A stretch of 64,000 nt of DNA, from the NCBI RefSeq assembly GCF_014699035.1, contig NZ_JACXAA010000017.1, forward strand, positions 34,305 to 98,304, read 5' to 3'. Position 1 is the stretch's first letter, and each line of letters opens with the position of its first letter. The notes beneath the pieces are model-generated. The model was not told the DNA's origin. It made no database searches and saw nothing but the letters and a program-made list of their open reading frames with translations. Shown in pieces: positions 26,457-36,712 of the stretch. Source of the DNA: Spirosoma validum. Lineage in GTDB: Bacteria; Bacteroidota; Bacteroidia; Cytophagales; Spirosomataceae. Made by a program: the position numbers and the translations under genes.

Positions 26457-28073
26457 ATGAATACGTATAGTCTCTTTTTTGCTACCACCGTTATCGGTAC
26501 TATGCTACTCGGTCATCGAATACAGGCCCAGCCCATCAAAGATAGTGAATTACGCATCACCCAAAACCTGGCCACAGGCGAACTGAAATATGAGCGAAAA
26601 CAAGATAATGGAAGCTTTCTGGAATCATCTTACCTCCATGTCCGGCGCGATGGTAAAATTGTTATTACCAGCACTGGCAATCCGTTTCGCTTTGCTTTCA
26701 AGCCGACTAAAATAGAGGTAACGATAAACAAACCCTTTGGCGATAGCCTGACGGGGCCATTTTCCATAAAAGGGTTACCTGGTTTATCACTGCCCGATGG
26801 AACTCAAAAGGCCAAATCTTTAAACGAGTCTGCAGCTGGTAACACCAAGAAATCACCAAGCCAGGAAGTCAAAGCGGACCAGGCTAGAAATAATGAGGTT
26901 GGTGTACTGCTGAATACGCTGTTTGATTTTAAGAAACGTAGTGAAGCGAAGGCCACCCAATACGCAACAGCCCTTAGCGCCTATAAACAGGCATACCTCA
27001 ACTTATATACTGGCCTGGTTGAGCGCAAAAAGCTAATGGATGAAAAAAAGTTTTTAATTGACGACGCTAGCAGACTGACCACCACAACCAAGGAAATTTT
27101 TGACGGTTTTTTTGTGCCTTTCGGTAATCCACCAAGCCTAAGCCTCAATGCACTTATTGCGGATTATGCCCAACAAAAAGCTACCGACTTAAAAAAATCT
27201 GTAGATGATGAAGCTACAGGACTTAAGAAACAAACCGCTGATTTGCGTGAGCTGTTAAGTACGATCAAAGTGATGGGCAACCGCATACTTGATGAATACG
27301 GTGATAAGCTCAAAGACAGCGAGAAGCAGCAGGTAAAGGATGTAGTTACTGTGGCCCAACAAGCAGCTACTGACCTTGAAAAAGCCAATTCGGATGTTGT
27401 CAAAAGGCATGAGGTCGTTACCAGCACCGACTGGGTGCTTCAATTCACTCAATTCTGGCAAACCAAAGAAGAGATAATTAGCGCGAATTTCACGCACATC
27501 TTTACAACTTCTGCTAAAGGTGATAAAATGGATATCCGCCAAAACTACAAGATAATGAAGTTTCAGGATGGTAAGCTTACGGCCAGCCCACCTGAATTAG
27601 ACACAACGTTCACCATACAGGTAAAAGGAACCACGCACATTAATATAAGTGCCGGGGTCGGCCTGCCATTTCTTACAGAAAATAGCTACAGTATAAAGCC
27701 CGAAAAGCCGACATCTGCTACAGCAGGAACGCTGACTCAGAATCAGGCGGGTCTTGGTTCACCTTATTTGGTAACGATGTTTGATGTATCCTGGGGCAAC
27801 TATTCTCAAATTAATCCGGTGATTAGTGCGGGACTGGGTTATCCATTGTCAGGGGGCTCGCTGGCTATTTTCGGTGGGGGCGGTGTCGCCTTTGAAGTAC
27901 TGGGTCGTCGTATGTTATTTCATGGGGGTATTGCCTATGTAAAATCCAATGTTCTTTCCGGAGGGTACAAACTGGGTGAGTCGGTTCCGGTGTCGTTTGA
28001 GATACCCACCGAAACCGGCTATCGAATCAAACCCTTTTTCGCCTTCACCTATAATCTTGCCCAAGTTAAATAG
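26457..28073 (+). CDS. Secreted protein with coiled coil and barrel-like C-terminus
   Basis: 538 residues. A signal peptide is visible (ATTVIGTMLLGHRIQAQP, cleavage after QAQ or nearby). Residues about 140-330 are charged and helical with long coiled-coil character (ALSAYKQAYLNLYTGLVERK). The last 150 residues alternate hydrophobic and Gly-rich strands (INPVISAGLGYPLSGG, FFAFTYNL) like an outer-membrane barrel. No family is recognised. It lies between the peptidase-like and membrane protein genes. An envelope protein in the middle of BREX is unusual. Confidence 0.65.
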   Translation: MNTYSLFFATTVIGTMLLGHRIQAQPIKDSELRITQNLATGELKYERKQDNGSFLESSYLHVRRDGKIVITSTGNPFRFAFKPTKIEVTINKPFGDSLTGPFSIKGLPGLSLPDGTQKAKSLNESAAGNTKKSPSQEVKADQARNNEVGVLLNTLFDFKKRSEAKATQYATALSAYKQAYLNLYTGLVERKKLMDEKKFLIDDASRLTTTTKEIFDGFFVPFGNPPSLSLNALIADYAQQKATDLKKSVDDEATGLKKQTADLRELLSTIKVMGNRILDEYGDKLKDSEKQQVKDVVTVAQQAATDLEKANSDVVKRHEVVTSTDWVLQFTQFWQTKEEIISANFTHIFTTSAKGDKMDIRQNYKIMKFQDGKLTASPPELDTTFTIQVKGTTHINISAGVGLPFLTENSYSIKPEKPTSATAGTLTQNQAGLGSPYLVTMFDVSWGNYSQINPVISAGLGYPLSGGSLAIFGGGGVAFEVLGRRMLFHGGIAYVKSNVLSGGYKLGESVPVSFEIPTETGYRIKPFFAFTYNLAQVK

Positions 28074-28105
28074 TGCTTTCTTCTTCCTCTTACTAACCAG
28101 TCACC

Positions 28106-28840
28106 ATGATCATATTTTTTCTGTGCCTTTTGTTATGGGTACCCGGCCCGACGCAGCCAACCCCAGGTACGGCCACGAACGCCGTATCAGCCACATCGAC
28201 GAAGATGACGGATACTACCCCGGCATCTGGTACAACACAAGCCGCAGCAAGTAAACCGGCTGCTCAAACGGGCACCAGTACAGCAGCCAAGTCAACGGAA
28301 AAACAAGCAGTAACTGAACCGCTCAACGTCTGGACAATGCTATTGATCATTGTGGCCTGTGGGCTGCTGGGCGGAGGCTGGAATTTCTTACGGACGTATG
28401 ACACGGTTAAAGCCGATGCAATCACCGCTGGCGCAGACCCGGACGAGCGGTTGAAACGCCATTTGCAAATTTGTTTGTTAGGGGGCGTTGTGGCGGGTGG
28501 TATTGTTCCGTTTGTACTGATGAGTGCCTCCAGTGACTTACTGAACAACCCCTCAACCTACCATTATTTTGTGTTTGGAGCCTACTGCCTGGCAGCAGCT
28601 GTCAGTTCGGCTGCGTTTATTGAAGCGGCAGCCGGTTCATTAACCGATCGGCTGAAGCAATCTCAACATGAACTGGCCACCAAAACAATCCAGAATCAAC
28701 AGCTACAGGACAAAACGGCTAAACTGGAAACTATTGCCACAAACGCCGTAAAAGCCGTGGCCTCACCAGAGATCGTAGGGACGCCCGAACACGTGCAACA
28801 ATTAGAAAGCCTGAAGCAACAGCTTAATAGCGTAAAATAG
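28106..28840 (+). CDS. Membrane protein with three-TM (Ylatt-like) domain
   Basis: 244 residues. A short N-terminal hydrophobic segment (IIFFLCLLLWVPGP) is followed by an Ala/Thr-rich linker of about 55 residues. Three membrane helices come next (MLLIIVACGLLGGGW; LLGGVVAGGIVPFVLM; FVFGAYCLAAAVSSAAF), then a C-terminal coiled coil. The pattern of a GG in TM1, VPF before SS-x-LL, and a Cys in the third helix recalls the YEATS-associated three-TM (Ylatt) domain described in prokaryotic conflict systems. That match is from memory and not verified. It may anchor a membrane-sited effector or sensor beside BREX. Confidence 0.55.
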   Translation: MIIFFLCLLLWVPGPTQPTPGTATNAVSATSTKMTDTTPASGTTQAAASKPAAQTGTSTAAKSTEKQAVTEPLNVWTMLLIIVACGLLGGGWNFLRTYDTVKADAITAGADPDERLKRHLQICLLGGVVAGGIVPFVLMSASSDLLNNPSTYHYFVFGAYCLAAAVSSAAFIEAAAGSLTDRLKQSQHELATKTIQNQQLQDKTAKLETIATNAVKAVASPEIVGTPEHVQQLESLKQQLNSVK

Positions 28841-28924
28841 TAGCGATAGTTAAACTTACCAGATTATTCATTCAATTTTGCGGAATCGAATAATGCCTTT
28901 TGGCAACTCTTATTCCCGATTCCA

Positions 28925-31423
28925 TTGGACAAACTAACAGCATCGCTGCTCAACTTATTTACAAAGCATCGAGTCATTTTCTGGTATGATGATAATAGGG
29001 AGATGGCTGAACAGGTGTCTAAACTCAACCTGCCCAGTGTCGAAACCTTAACGGTAAACAACAATGAATTTACAGTAAAGTACCGGGTGCTTTATGAGCA
29101 GCCTACTACGCCCTTCCTACTGTATTTCCCCTACAGTCAACCGGCTTATGAGCAAAACTGGCTATTGGACGTTCAACTAGCGGGCTACGTTTTTCGGACC
29201 GATTTACAGGCTCAGTTCATGCAGGATCTGAATCTGGATTATCATTACCATACTTTTGTCAGTACGCATATTGAGTTTTTTAAAAGTAACCGACGGCGTG
29301 AGAAACTAGCCAAACTCGGTATCCCTACAGGAGAATCTGAAGCTGGTCTACGAAATCGGATGCTGGCGGTTGTCTTTGGGCAGGAGAGCCTGAGCCTAAG
29401 TGAAATGCTATTGGCTTACACGCATACTATCACAACCAGTTCTGATGATCGGTTTGGGCAGGAATTAATTCGGTTTGGGCTCACCGAAACATTCTGGCAA
29501 CTAGTGACAAACCGTTTTGGCTATGCCTCAAACACCCCCTCGATTTACGAGTTTGCCCTGGCTCTCTTTCAGACAAATACTTCTTTTTTACCTACGCTTC
29601 TGAAGCCCGATGCACGCGTATTAATGAATCGCTGGCGGGTTAACCTTCGCTATCAGGATAGTTTCCGGCAGCTTTCCAAACGTGCTGGTAATGATCTGAA
29701 CCTGCCAACTCTTTTACCTAGGACTACTCTCGAAGCTCTACTGGACGATAATTTATTTGAGCCAGTCGAACAGCGTATTATTGACGAATTAGCTCGAACG
29801 GTTGTGAGCGGAACGGCGACACCAGAGCGGATTGAAACTATCCAGAAACAACGCCAAAACAAATATTGGTATATAACCTATCAGTCGTATTACGATGTAT
29901 TGATTCATGCTGTCTGGATTCGGTCGTTAGTCGAAGCCTGGGCCGACGAACCGTTTGACGTACTTTCAGAAGGGCCCGAACGATATACAGAACGACTCTA
30001 TCGGGTAGACAATCATTATCGCAAATTAGTATACGCTTACCGACAGACAAAACAGGCAGAAGGTCAGTCAGATCTGCTGGAAACTGTTGTTCAGGCAATT
30101 GACGCAGTCTATGCCAACCAATGGTTACTACCCCTCAGTAATCACTGGCAACGCGTAGTAGATCAGACAAGCGAATGGGCGTTTGGCCCGTTGCAAACCC
30201 AACGGTATTTTTTTCGCTACCAAATAGAACCCCAGTTAAATAAAGGGCGGACGTTTGTCATTATTTCAGATGGACTTCGCTATGAGTGGGGGCGGGAGTT
30301 AGCCGAACGCATGCAGACTGAAAACCGGTACATAGCCGATTTATCGTATATGGTAACTGGCCTTCCTTCTTATACACAGTTAGGCATGGCGGCATTGCTC
30401 CCCCAAACACAGCTTGCCATTCAACCTGGCACTGATGCAGTTCTGGCCGATAGCTTGCCGACACAAGGAACAGATAACCGCTCGGCCATTTTGCAGAAAC
30501 ACAAAGGGATAGCTATTAGCTCGACTGATTTTCTGGCCCTTAATGCCAATAGGGAAGGCAGGGAGTGGATAAAGCCTTACTCAATTATTTATATTTATCA
30601 CAATAGTATTGACCGAATTGGGGATACATTAGCCACGGAGCAGCAGGTGGTTGATGAGTCAGATCGAGTTTTGGATAGTATCCAAACAATCATTCGCAAA
30701 GTGGTCAATATGAATGGTGTCCATATTTGGGTAACAGCCGATCATGGATTTCTGTACCAGCAGCAACCCGTCGATGATACCGATTTTTTAGCGACCTCTA
30801 TAACTGGTCAGGTTTGGAAACAGGGCCGACGGTATATAATCGGGCAGAATTTAAAGGCAAGTGAAGGTTTCAAACGTTTCGAGAGTAACCAGGTAGGTTT
30901 AGTAGGCGATAACACTATTCTACTGCCTAAATCGGCGCAACGTCTTCGGTTGAGTGGATCGGGAAGTCGTTATGTGCATGGTGGTGCTTCTTTGCAGGAA
31001 GTCGTTGTACCATTATTGAAGATCGTTAAGAAAAAAGTAGATACTGTTCGATTAGTCGATATTGATCTAATCAAGACATTTGACCGCATCACAACCAATA
31101 TTGTTGCTGTATCATTCTGGCAGCAGGAAGCCATTGGCGACCGAGTTCAGCCACGTCAAATTAGAGCTGCCTTTTTTGCAGAAGATAGTACGTTGCTATC
31201 CGATCAATTTTTGTATTTATTCGATTCTACAGAAACGGCCGAGCGGCTACGCGAAACGAAGCATCGGTTTCAATTAACTCAAAAGGCTGGCATTTTTTAC
31301 AATAATCAGTCCATTATTTTGCGACTGGAGGAACCGATAGATGGTACAAGTCAATGGAAAACCTACAGGACTTTTAATTTTCTATTGACGATTGCTTTCA
31401 CTAATGATTTTGACAACTTCTAA
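28925..31423 (+). CDS. pglZ: BREX alkaline-phosphatase-like protein PglZ
   Basis: 832 residues. The start is a TTG at 28925; the frame is open a further 75 bases upstream with no ATG, and PglZ proteins begin close to the motif LFTKHRVIFWYDDNRE seen here. The phosphatase-superfamily motifs are present: VIISDGLRYEWGREL near residue 449 and VTADHGFLYQQ near 605. PglZ is a core BREX component, needed for methylation and defence in studied systems. It is followed 26 bases later by brxL. The upstream cassette and terminator imply its own promoter or readthrough. Confidence 0.93.
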   Translation: MDKLTASLLNLFTKHRVIFWYDDNREMAEQVSKLNLPSVETLTVNNNEFTVKYRVLYEQPTTPFLLYFPYSQPAYEQNWLLDVQLAGYVFRTDLQAQFMQDLNLDYHYHTFVSTHIEFFKSNRRREKLAKLGIPTGESEAGLRNRMLAVVFGQESLSLSEMLLAYTHTITTSSDDRFGQELIRFGLTETFWQLVTNRFGYASNTPSIYEFALALFQTNTSFLPTLLKPDARVLMNRWRVNLRYQDSFRQLSKRAGNDLNLPTLLPRTTLEALLDDNLFEPVEQRIIDELARTVVSGTATPERIETIQKQRQNKYWYITYQSYYDVLIHAVWIRSLVEAWADEPFDVLSEGPERYTERLYRVDNHYRKLVYAYRQTKQAEGQSDLLETVVQAIDAVYANQWLLPLSNHWQRVVDQTSEWAFGPLQTQRYFFRYQIEPQLNKGRTFVIISDGLRYEWGRELAERMQTENRYIADLSYMVTGLPSYTQLGMAALLPQTQLAIQPGTDAVLADSLPTQGTDNRSAILQKHKGIAISSTDFLALNANREGREWIKPYSIIYIYHNSIDRIGDTLATEQQVVDESDRVLDSIQTIIRKVVNMNGVHIWVTADHGFLYQQQPVDDTDFLATSITGQVWKQGRRYIIGQNLKASEGFKRFESNQVGLVGDNTILLPKSAQRLRLSGSGSRYVHGGASLQEVVVPLLKIVKKKVDTVRLVDIDLIKTFDRITTNIVAVSFWQQEAIGDRVQPRQIRAAFFAEDSTLLSDQFLYLFDSTETAERLRETKHRFQLTQKAGIFYNNQSIILRLEEPIDGTSQWKTYRTFNFLLTIAFTNDFDNF

Positions 31424-31449
31424 GTAGCGCCATCCATACATCCTTTCCA

Positions 31450-33462
31450 ATGAATGAACTGAATCAGAAACTAAACCAATATTTTGCAGGTAAGATTGTC
31501 CGTAAAGATCTCACAAAGCTGATAAAAGGTAATGCCATTGTACCGACCTATGTTTTGGAGTATCTCCTGGGACAGTACTGCGCTACGGATGATGAAGATA
31601 CAATAGTCAGTGGTGTACAAACGGTTCGGGATATCATTGCCCGTCATTTTGTACATCGTGATGAGGCACAATATATTAAATCACTAATTCGGGAGCGAGG
31701 CAGTCACCGGATCATTGATAAAGTGGCCGTTCGTTTAAATGACAAGCGAGATCTATACGAAGCACAATTTATAAACTTGGGTCTGAACCGAGTACCTATT
31801 GCTGATGAGGTTATCCGTCAGCATAAAAAACTGTTGTCGAGTGGGGTTTGGTGTATTGTCACTATGGCTTATATCGCCAATACCGATGATGCGAGTGCAA
31901 CGCCTTGGGTGATCGAGAATCTGAAGCCCATTCAGATGGCTAATGCCGACCTAGATAATTACAAAGAGGCCCGAAGCGCGTTCACGAAAGATGAATGGGT
32001 TGATGTGCTCATGCAATCCTTAGGACTCAATCCTGATGAATTCTCGTTTCGATCAAAACTTATTCAATTAGCTCGACTAATTCCCTTCGCTGAGAATAAT
32101 TACAACCTCATTGAGCTGGGACCGAAAGGTACGGGCAAATCGCACATTTACTCAGAAATGTCGCCCCATGGCATTCTGATTTCAGGCGGAGAAGTCAGTA
32201 AGGCAAAACTGTTTGTCAACAATAGTACGGGCGATATCGGGCTGGTAGGCTACTGGGATGTGGTTTCATACGATGAGTTCGCAGGGCGGGATAAACGGAC
32301 AGATAAAGGGTTGGTGGATATTCTGAAAAATTACATGGCTAACAAATCGTTCTCACGGGGCACTGATGTTTATGGGGCGGCCGCATCGATGGTTTTTGTT
32401 GGCAATACCGATCACTCAGTGCCCTATATGTTGAAACACAGCAATCTATTTGAAGCCCTTCCTCGTGATTATTATGACCCGGCGTTTCTGGACCGTATTC
32501 ATGCTTATTTGCCTGGTTGGGAGGTAAATAAGTTACGAAATGAAATGTTCACTGCTGATTACGGCTTTAATGTTGACTATTTAGCCGAGATTCTGAAAGA
32601 ACTTCGTAAAGAAGACTTTACCCACGCCTACAAATCTTTTTTTGACCTATCGAACAGCATTACAACTCGTGATAAAGACGGTATAGGTAAAACGTTTTCT
32701 GGACTAATGAAAGTCATTTATCCAAATGGGGACTGTACGGAGGTAGAAGCTAAAGAATTAATAGAGTTTGCAATTGAGTGTCGCAAACGAGTCAAAGAGC
32801 AATTAGTCAAAATTGACGAAACCTTTGAAACAGTTGACTTTTCTTACAAGCTGCGCTCATCCGGTCAGGCTATAACGATTGAAACCCTGGAAACTCTTCA
32901 ACAGCCTATAAACGCTGGGGAGAACTCAAATTCAGCCAATAGTTTAGTAGTGCTACAGGATACAAGTATAGTCTCCGACGTACCACTTGAAGCTGGGCAA
33001 TTTGTGATACGGGACAATCAAATAGGGGTATCATTCGATGTACTGTTCGGCCAATACTTACGGGGAGCTACTGAAATTATTTTATGTGATCCGTTTATAC
33101 GGCACCCGCACCAATTTCGTAATCTCCTGGAGTTTGTCACAACAGTAGTTCGATACAAAGAAGCTGATACAGAGCTAACCTTTTATTTAGTAACCAACAA
33201 TACAAGTGATTATATCGAAGATTCACGAAAATCATTAACCGAATTAGCAGAATCGGTTTTAGCCTCATCCATCAATTTTCAGTTTGAATTTAATGCGGCA
33301 CTTCATGACCGTTCGATCACCTTAAATAATGGTTGGAAAATTGTGCTGGGAAGAGGGTTAGATATTTACCAAAAAACGAATGGTCGATATGACATTGCTG
33401 AGTTCATACCTGAAAAGCGTTTATGTAGAGCATGTGAAATAACCTATTTGAAAATAATGTAA
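31450..33462 (+). CDS. brxL: BREX Lon-like ATPase BrxL
   Basis: 670 residues. N-terminal BrxL signatures include LNQYFAGKIVRKDLTKLIKG and VPTYVLEYLLGQYC. The AAA+ core has Walker A GPKGTGKS at 224-231 and an acidic strand ending D275-E276 (VVSYDEFAGRD). The last 150 residues (IGVSFDVLFGQYLRGA, then IILCDPFIRHPHQFRNL) look like the phospholipase-D-like MIT-C fold rather than a Lon protease domain. That makes this the short BrxL form and argues against proteolysis. BrxL is a ring-forming DNA-associated ATPase needed for BREX defence. It is the last core gene. Confidence 0.92.
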   Translation: MNELNQKLNQYFAGKIVRKDLTKLIKGNAIVPTYVLEYLLGQYCATDDEDTIVSGVQTVRDIIARHFVHRDEAQYIKSLIRERGSHRIIDKVAVRLNDKRDLYEAQFINLGLNRVPIADEVIRQHKKLLSSGVWCIVTMAYIANTDDASATPWVIENLKPIQMANADLDNYKEARSAFTKDEWVDVLMQSLGLNPDEFSFRSKLIQLARLIPFAENNYNLIELGPKGTGKSHIYSEMSPHGILISGGEVSKAKLFVNNSTGDIGLVGYWDVVSYDEFAGRDKRTDKGLVDILKNYMANKSFSRGTDVYGAAASMVFVGNTDHSVPYMLKHSNLFEALPRDYYDPAFLDRIHAYLPGWEVNKLRNEMFTADYGFNVDYLAEILKELRKEDFTHAYKSFFDLSNSITTRDKDGIGKTFSGLMKVIYPNGDCTEVEAKELIEFAIECRKRVKEQLVKIDETFETVDFSYKLRSSGQAITIETLETLQQPINAGENSNSANSLVVLQDTSIVSDVPLEAGQFVIRDNQIGVSFDVLFGQYLRGATEIILCDPFIRHPHQFRNLLEFVTTVVRYKEADTELTFYLVTNNTSDYIEDSRKSLTELAESVLASSINFQFEFNAALHDRSITLNNGWKIVLGRGLDIYQKTNGRYDIAEFIPEKRLCRACEITYLKIM

Positions 33463-33909
33463 ATTATAATTAGCTACTATTGAATTAAATTAACACACAG
33501 GGAATATCTAATTTACGGCCATACTCAAATGTCTGCTACATGTCATCCGAAACAGAGTATCTGTTGTTTTTAGCTTCAGTAATAGTAATATCGACTATAA
33601 GCGACTCTCATAGCCTATTCAGGTCATAAACGGTCAATTTATCTCGCACATAAATACTACAACCGTTAAAGGAGATTTCCACTTCTTTCGGAAATCTATC
33701 CCTACACCCGCCAGAGTGATATACCTGGTACAAATGTCGCGTTTAGAAAGGTTCTTCTTGGATAGTATAGTGATGCTAACAATAAACAATACAACTCTTT
33801 TTGGTCATATGCTTTTTCACCCGGCAAAAACTACCTCAATAGGCAAGTGTTAGAATGATTTTAGAAAAACATCGTTATAGGCAAAAAAGTATCGTAATAA
33901 AAATTTGCA
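33463..33909. other. Intergenic region after brxL
   Basis: 447 bases without a convincing gene. A short stem-loop, AGATTTCC (33673-33680) with GGAAATCT (33690-33697), is the only structure I see. The right part is AT-rich and probably carries the promoter of the gene at 33910. Confidence 0.5.
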
Positions 33910-34818
33910 ATGGAGAAAGCAAGAAACCAAGCCTTAACTCGTCGAAAAATCACGATTCAAACCAATATAGGGAAACATATTAAATCAATAGAATTAGGGA
34001 GGTATCATCAAAGCTTAGAAAGTTATTTAGAAGGAATTTGTTCTTCATTTACAATTTATAAAGGTAATGACGCTACTTTATGGTTAAAATCTTACCTAAG
34101 TTCTTTTAAAGGTTGGGGTGCTATTCGCTATAAAGAGAACAATGTTTTCCCGAATGGCAGTGCCTTATTTAAAAAGTATCAAGAGTTTGGGCAACGACTT
34201 TGGAAAGATAAAAAAGCCCAGAAAATCCTAATAGACTTTTTAGAAAGCGGAGAGGGTGAATATATAGATGCAATTAATAGTCTTATTTGTAAGCTGAAAT
34301 CTTTGCCTAATTGGGAAGTAATTTATGAACAAACTGATGAATTACGGATCGTCAAGCCTTTAATCGAGCCCGAAGCGCAATTTTCTGAAAAAGTAGAAAC
34401 ATTACCAATAGCTAATCAGCTACCTAACATAGAATTTAACCGCTCGCTCCCATCAGTCATACGAAACAAAGCTGAGGATGATGCACTTAAAACTTTTTCA
34501 GACTATATGCCAGAAGAATATCGAGAAAATGCTTTACCTTATCTGACAGAACGATATACAAATGCTAAGCCTGGAATGATTTGGCAGATGCTAATTTCAG
34601 TAACCGATTTGGGTATTGTAACGTCTAAGATATTGAACATGACGGATAATAAGCTGCTCAGTATACTGGAAAGTCAGTTTGGTAAAATTGGCAAAAATGG
34701 CAGACGTTCCTTTAACAGCGCAAAAAATACATATAACAGCCCCGGCAAAAAGCAAGCTACTGATATACAGTTAACTAAGGATAAAATTAAAGCTGACTTG
34801 AATATAAACCGGCTTTGA
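33910..34818 (+). CDS. Hypothetical protein of mobilisable element
   Basis: 302 residues, AT-rich, rich in Lys and Glu, mostly helical. The N-terminus is basic (KARNQALTRRKITIQTNIGK), and an internal Trp-rich stretch reads LKSYLSSFKGWGAIRYKE. The C-terminal tail is basic and disordered-looking. I do not recognise a family. It precedes the HTH, Rep-like and primase-like genes and shares their strand, so it probably belongs to the element's maintenance module. Confidence 0.6.
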   Translation: MEKARNQALTRRKITIQTNIGKHIKSIELGRYHQSLESYLEGICSSFTIYKGNDATLWLKSYLSSFKGWGAIRYKENNVFPNGSALFKKYQEFGQRLWKDKKAQKILIDFLESGEGEYIDAINSLICKLKSLPNWEVIYEQTDELRIVKPLIEPEAQFSEKVETLPIANQLPNIEFNRSLPSVIRNKAEDDALKTFSDYMPEEYRENALPYLTERYTNAKPGMIWQMLISVTDLGIVTSKILNMTDNKLLSILESQFGKIGKNGRRSFNSAKNTYNSPGKKQATDIQLTKDKIKADLNINRL

Positions 34819-34908
34819 TTCTTTGGCAATTTTGCCTTTTTGTAAGACTGGTAAAAACGCCAAAACTGCCTTTCTGACTTTTGACCTAAACTTAAATAAT
34901 AGGCCAAA

Positions 34909-35193
34909 ATGATCGACAATCCCTTTGCCATTTTGCAACGAGAAATTAATAGGATTGAAGCTAAACAAGATGCTATTTTAGAGCTATTGCGTACTAAAAA
35001 TACACACGCGATACCTGTAGAACCTATCCCTATTCTATCAGCAGCAGACGTAAAAAAAATGACCGGCTGGCCAAATGGTACCTTCTACGCAAAAGTGGCA
35101 ATAATGCCTGAAGGAATCGTTATTCGTAACCGTTCAAAACGGTTGCTCTTTAATCGTGCTCGCCTGCTTGAATGGCTACAGTCGTCCGCTTAA
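34909..35193 (+). CDS. Small HTH protein, excisionase-like
   Basis: 94 residues. A coiled N-terminus (LQREINRIEAKQDAILELL) precedes a MerR/excisionase-type helix-turn-helix: LSAADVKKMTGWPNGTFYAK, then LFNRARLLEWLQ. Proteins like this precede rep/primase genes in Bacteroidota mobilisable elements and act as excisionase or regulator. The gap to the next gene is 187 bases. Confidence 0.7.
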   Translation: MIDNPFAILQREINRIEAKQDAILELLRTKNTHAIPVEPIPILSAADVKKMTGWPNGTFYAKVAIMPEGIVIRNRSKRLLFNRARLLEWLQSSA

Positions 35194-35380
35194 AAGCCAT
35201 ACCAATTGATGATTGTATGCCTAGCGTACTGATTTTTTCTTTAGGAATAGAGTTTTTTGTAGCCTCTCCTACTATATGAGTAGCCTATTGGCTATTCATA
35301 CCTATTCTCCAAAGCGTTTATTAATAAAATAGCCTTGAAACTGTTGGCGCAGTTTCAAGGCCGAAAATCGTATTCAAAGA

Positions 35381-36712
35381 GTGAAATTTGAACAGCACAA
35401 AGATAAGGCTAATGGCCTTACTAAGATCAATTTGCCCCGGCAATTTACAACGTTTACTAACGGAGACAACAATTTGGATGAATTCCCAAATAGTTATAAG
35501 TCAGATGAAAGTAAATTGGATGTAGCACAACTACGTGCGAAAAACGGTTTTGTCATCGATGAGATGAATCGAGTCCCTAATCCGCCACTGCATAATACCA
35601 GTAATCAATCGGATGCTCCTTCAAAACCTCTATTGAGTTCTCTACTGGCACTCGAGCAAGAATTGACAGAACTGGCCACTAAGCCGATCGTGTTTTCCCC
35701 TCCGTTAATAAGTCGCGATGGAACTCCTATTGTTGGACGAAGTACAGTTAATATTATTCAGGGGACTTTTGGGTCGCACAAATCCCGGTTAGCCGAATTG
35801 TTCGGTGGCTTGATGCTGTCACCTAACCTTAAACCTCCCCAGGCGCTGGGTTATGAGCGAACGTCCCTAGAACGGTATTGTCTCTGTTACATAGACAGTG
35901 AACGGAATCGGCGAGAGGAATTACCCTTTGCCATTCAAAGCATGAAACGAAATGCAGGCTTAGGCATTGAAGACAAACCCGACAACTTTCGGTTTACCAG
36001 TATCAAAGGTGTAGGCCGTGCTAGACGACAACAGGCACTTGAAGCATTTATTGCTCATGTGCGTGATAACAGTTTGTTACATTTATTCTGCATTATTGAT
36101 GTCGTTACCGACTGCGTAGGTGATTTTAATAGAAGTGAAGAAGCACTATTATTATTTGATTTTCTCGGAAATCTATGTGACAATTACGACTCTACCTTCT
36201 TACTTGTCATTCACCAAAATCCAGGTACTGAAAAAGCCCGTGGGCATGTTGGCACAGAGGCAGCTAACAAATCAGCCACCGTCATGCAAATTGGCTTCGA
36301 AAAGGATGCAAAGGGTAATGATACAAACCTTATTCGGCTACGTTATATCAAAACCCGTCGGTGCCAGCGCCCAGAGCCACTTTATCTGACCTACAACGAG
36401 ACTACCTATAGTCTTATAGTAGCTGATGCCTCGACAATGGAAGCAGCTACCAGCCAACGAAAATTAAAAGCAGATGTGGATGACATCGCCGATCGGTTAA
36501 CTACCCTGTTGGCCGAAGGACCTATTCCAAAGCATGAAGTTGTGGGAATACTCGAAAAAGAGTTTTCGGCTAAAAATTCGACAATTCGTGAACGCCTGAA
36601 AGTTATTCAGGATGAGCCCCAGGAAATGTATAACAGCGAGGGGCGCTTAGTGCAGTTATCCGACCGTAAAGCAGGGCGTAATCACTACTACTTACTTGAA
36701 GAGGTCGAATGA
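35381..36712 (+). CDS. RepA-like AAA ATPase of mobilisable element
   Basis: 443 residues from a GTG. A P-loop variant, IIQGTFGSHKSRLAEL, has His before Lys (GSHKS); the acidic strand CYIDSERNRREEL and a helical region with HVGTEAANKSATVMQIG follow. This is the RecA-fold RepA/RSF1010-type ATPase found next to primase-like genes in Bacteroidota mobile elements. The C-terminus carries a winged-helix-like stretch (IPKHEVVGILEKEFSAKNST). Its stop codon lies inside the left arm of a 23-bp inverted repeat. Likely role: replication of the circular element after excision. Confidence 0.72.
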   Translation: MKFEQHKDKANGLTKINLPRQFTTFTNGDNNLDEFPNSYKSDESKLDVAQLRAKNGFVIDEMNRVPNPPLHNTSNQSDAPSKPLLSSLLALEQELTELATKPIVFSPPLISRDGTPIVGRSTVNIIQGTFGSHKSRLAELFGGLMLSPNLKPPQALGYERTSLERYCLCYIDSERNRREELPFAIQSMKRNAGLGIEDKPDNFRFTSIKGVGRARRQQALEAFIAHVRDNSLLHLFCIIDVVTDCVGDFNRSEEALLLFDFLGNLCDNYDSTFLLVIHQNPGTEKARGHVGTEAANKSATVMQIGFEKDAKGNDTNLIRLRYIKTRRCQRPEPLYLTYNETTYSLIVADASTMEAATSQRKLKADVDDIADRLTTLLAEGPIPKHEVVGILEKEFSAKNSTIRERLKVIQDEPQEMYNSEGRLVQLSDRKAGRNHYYLLEEVE

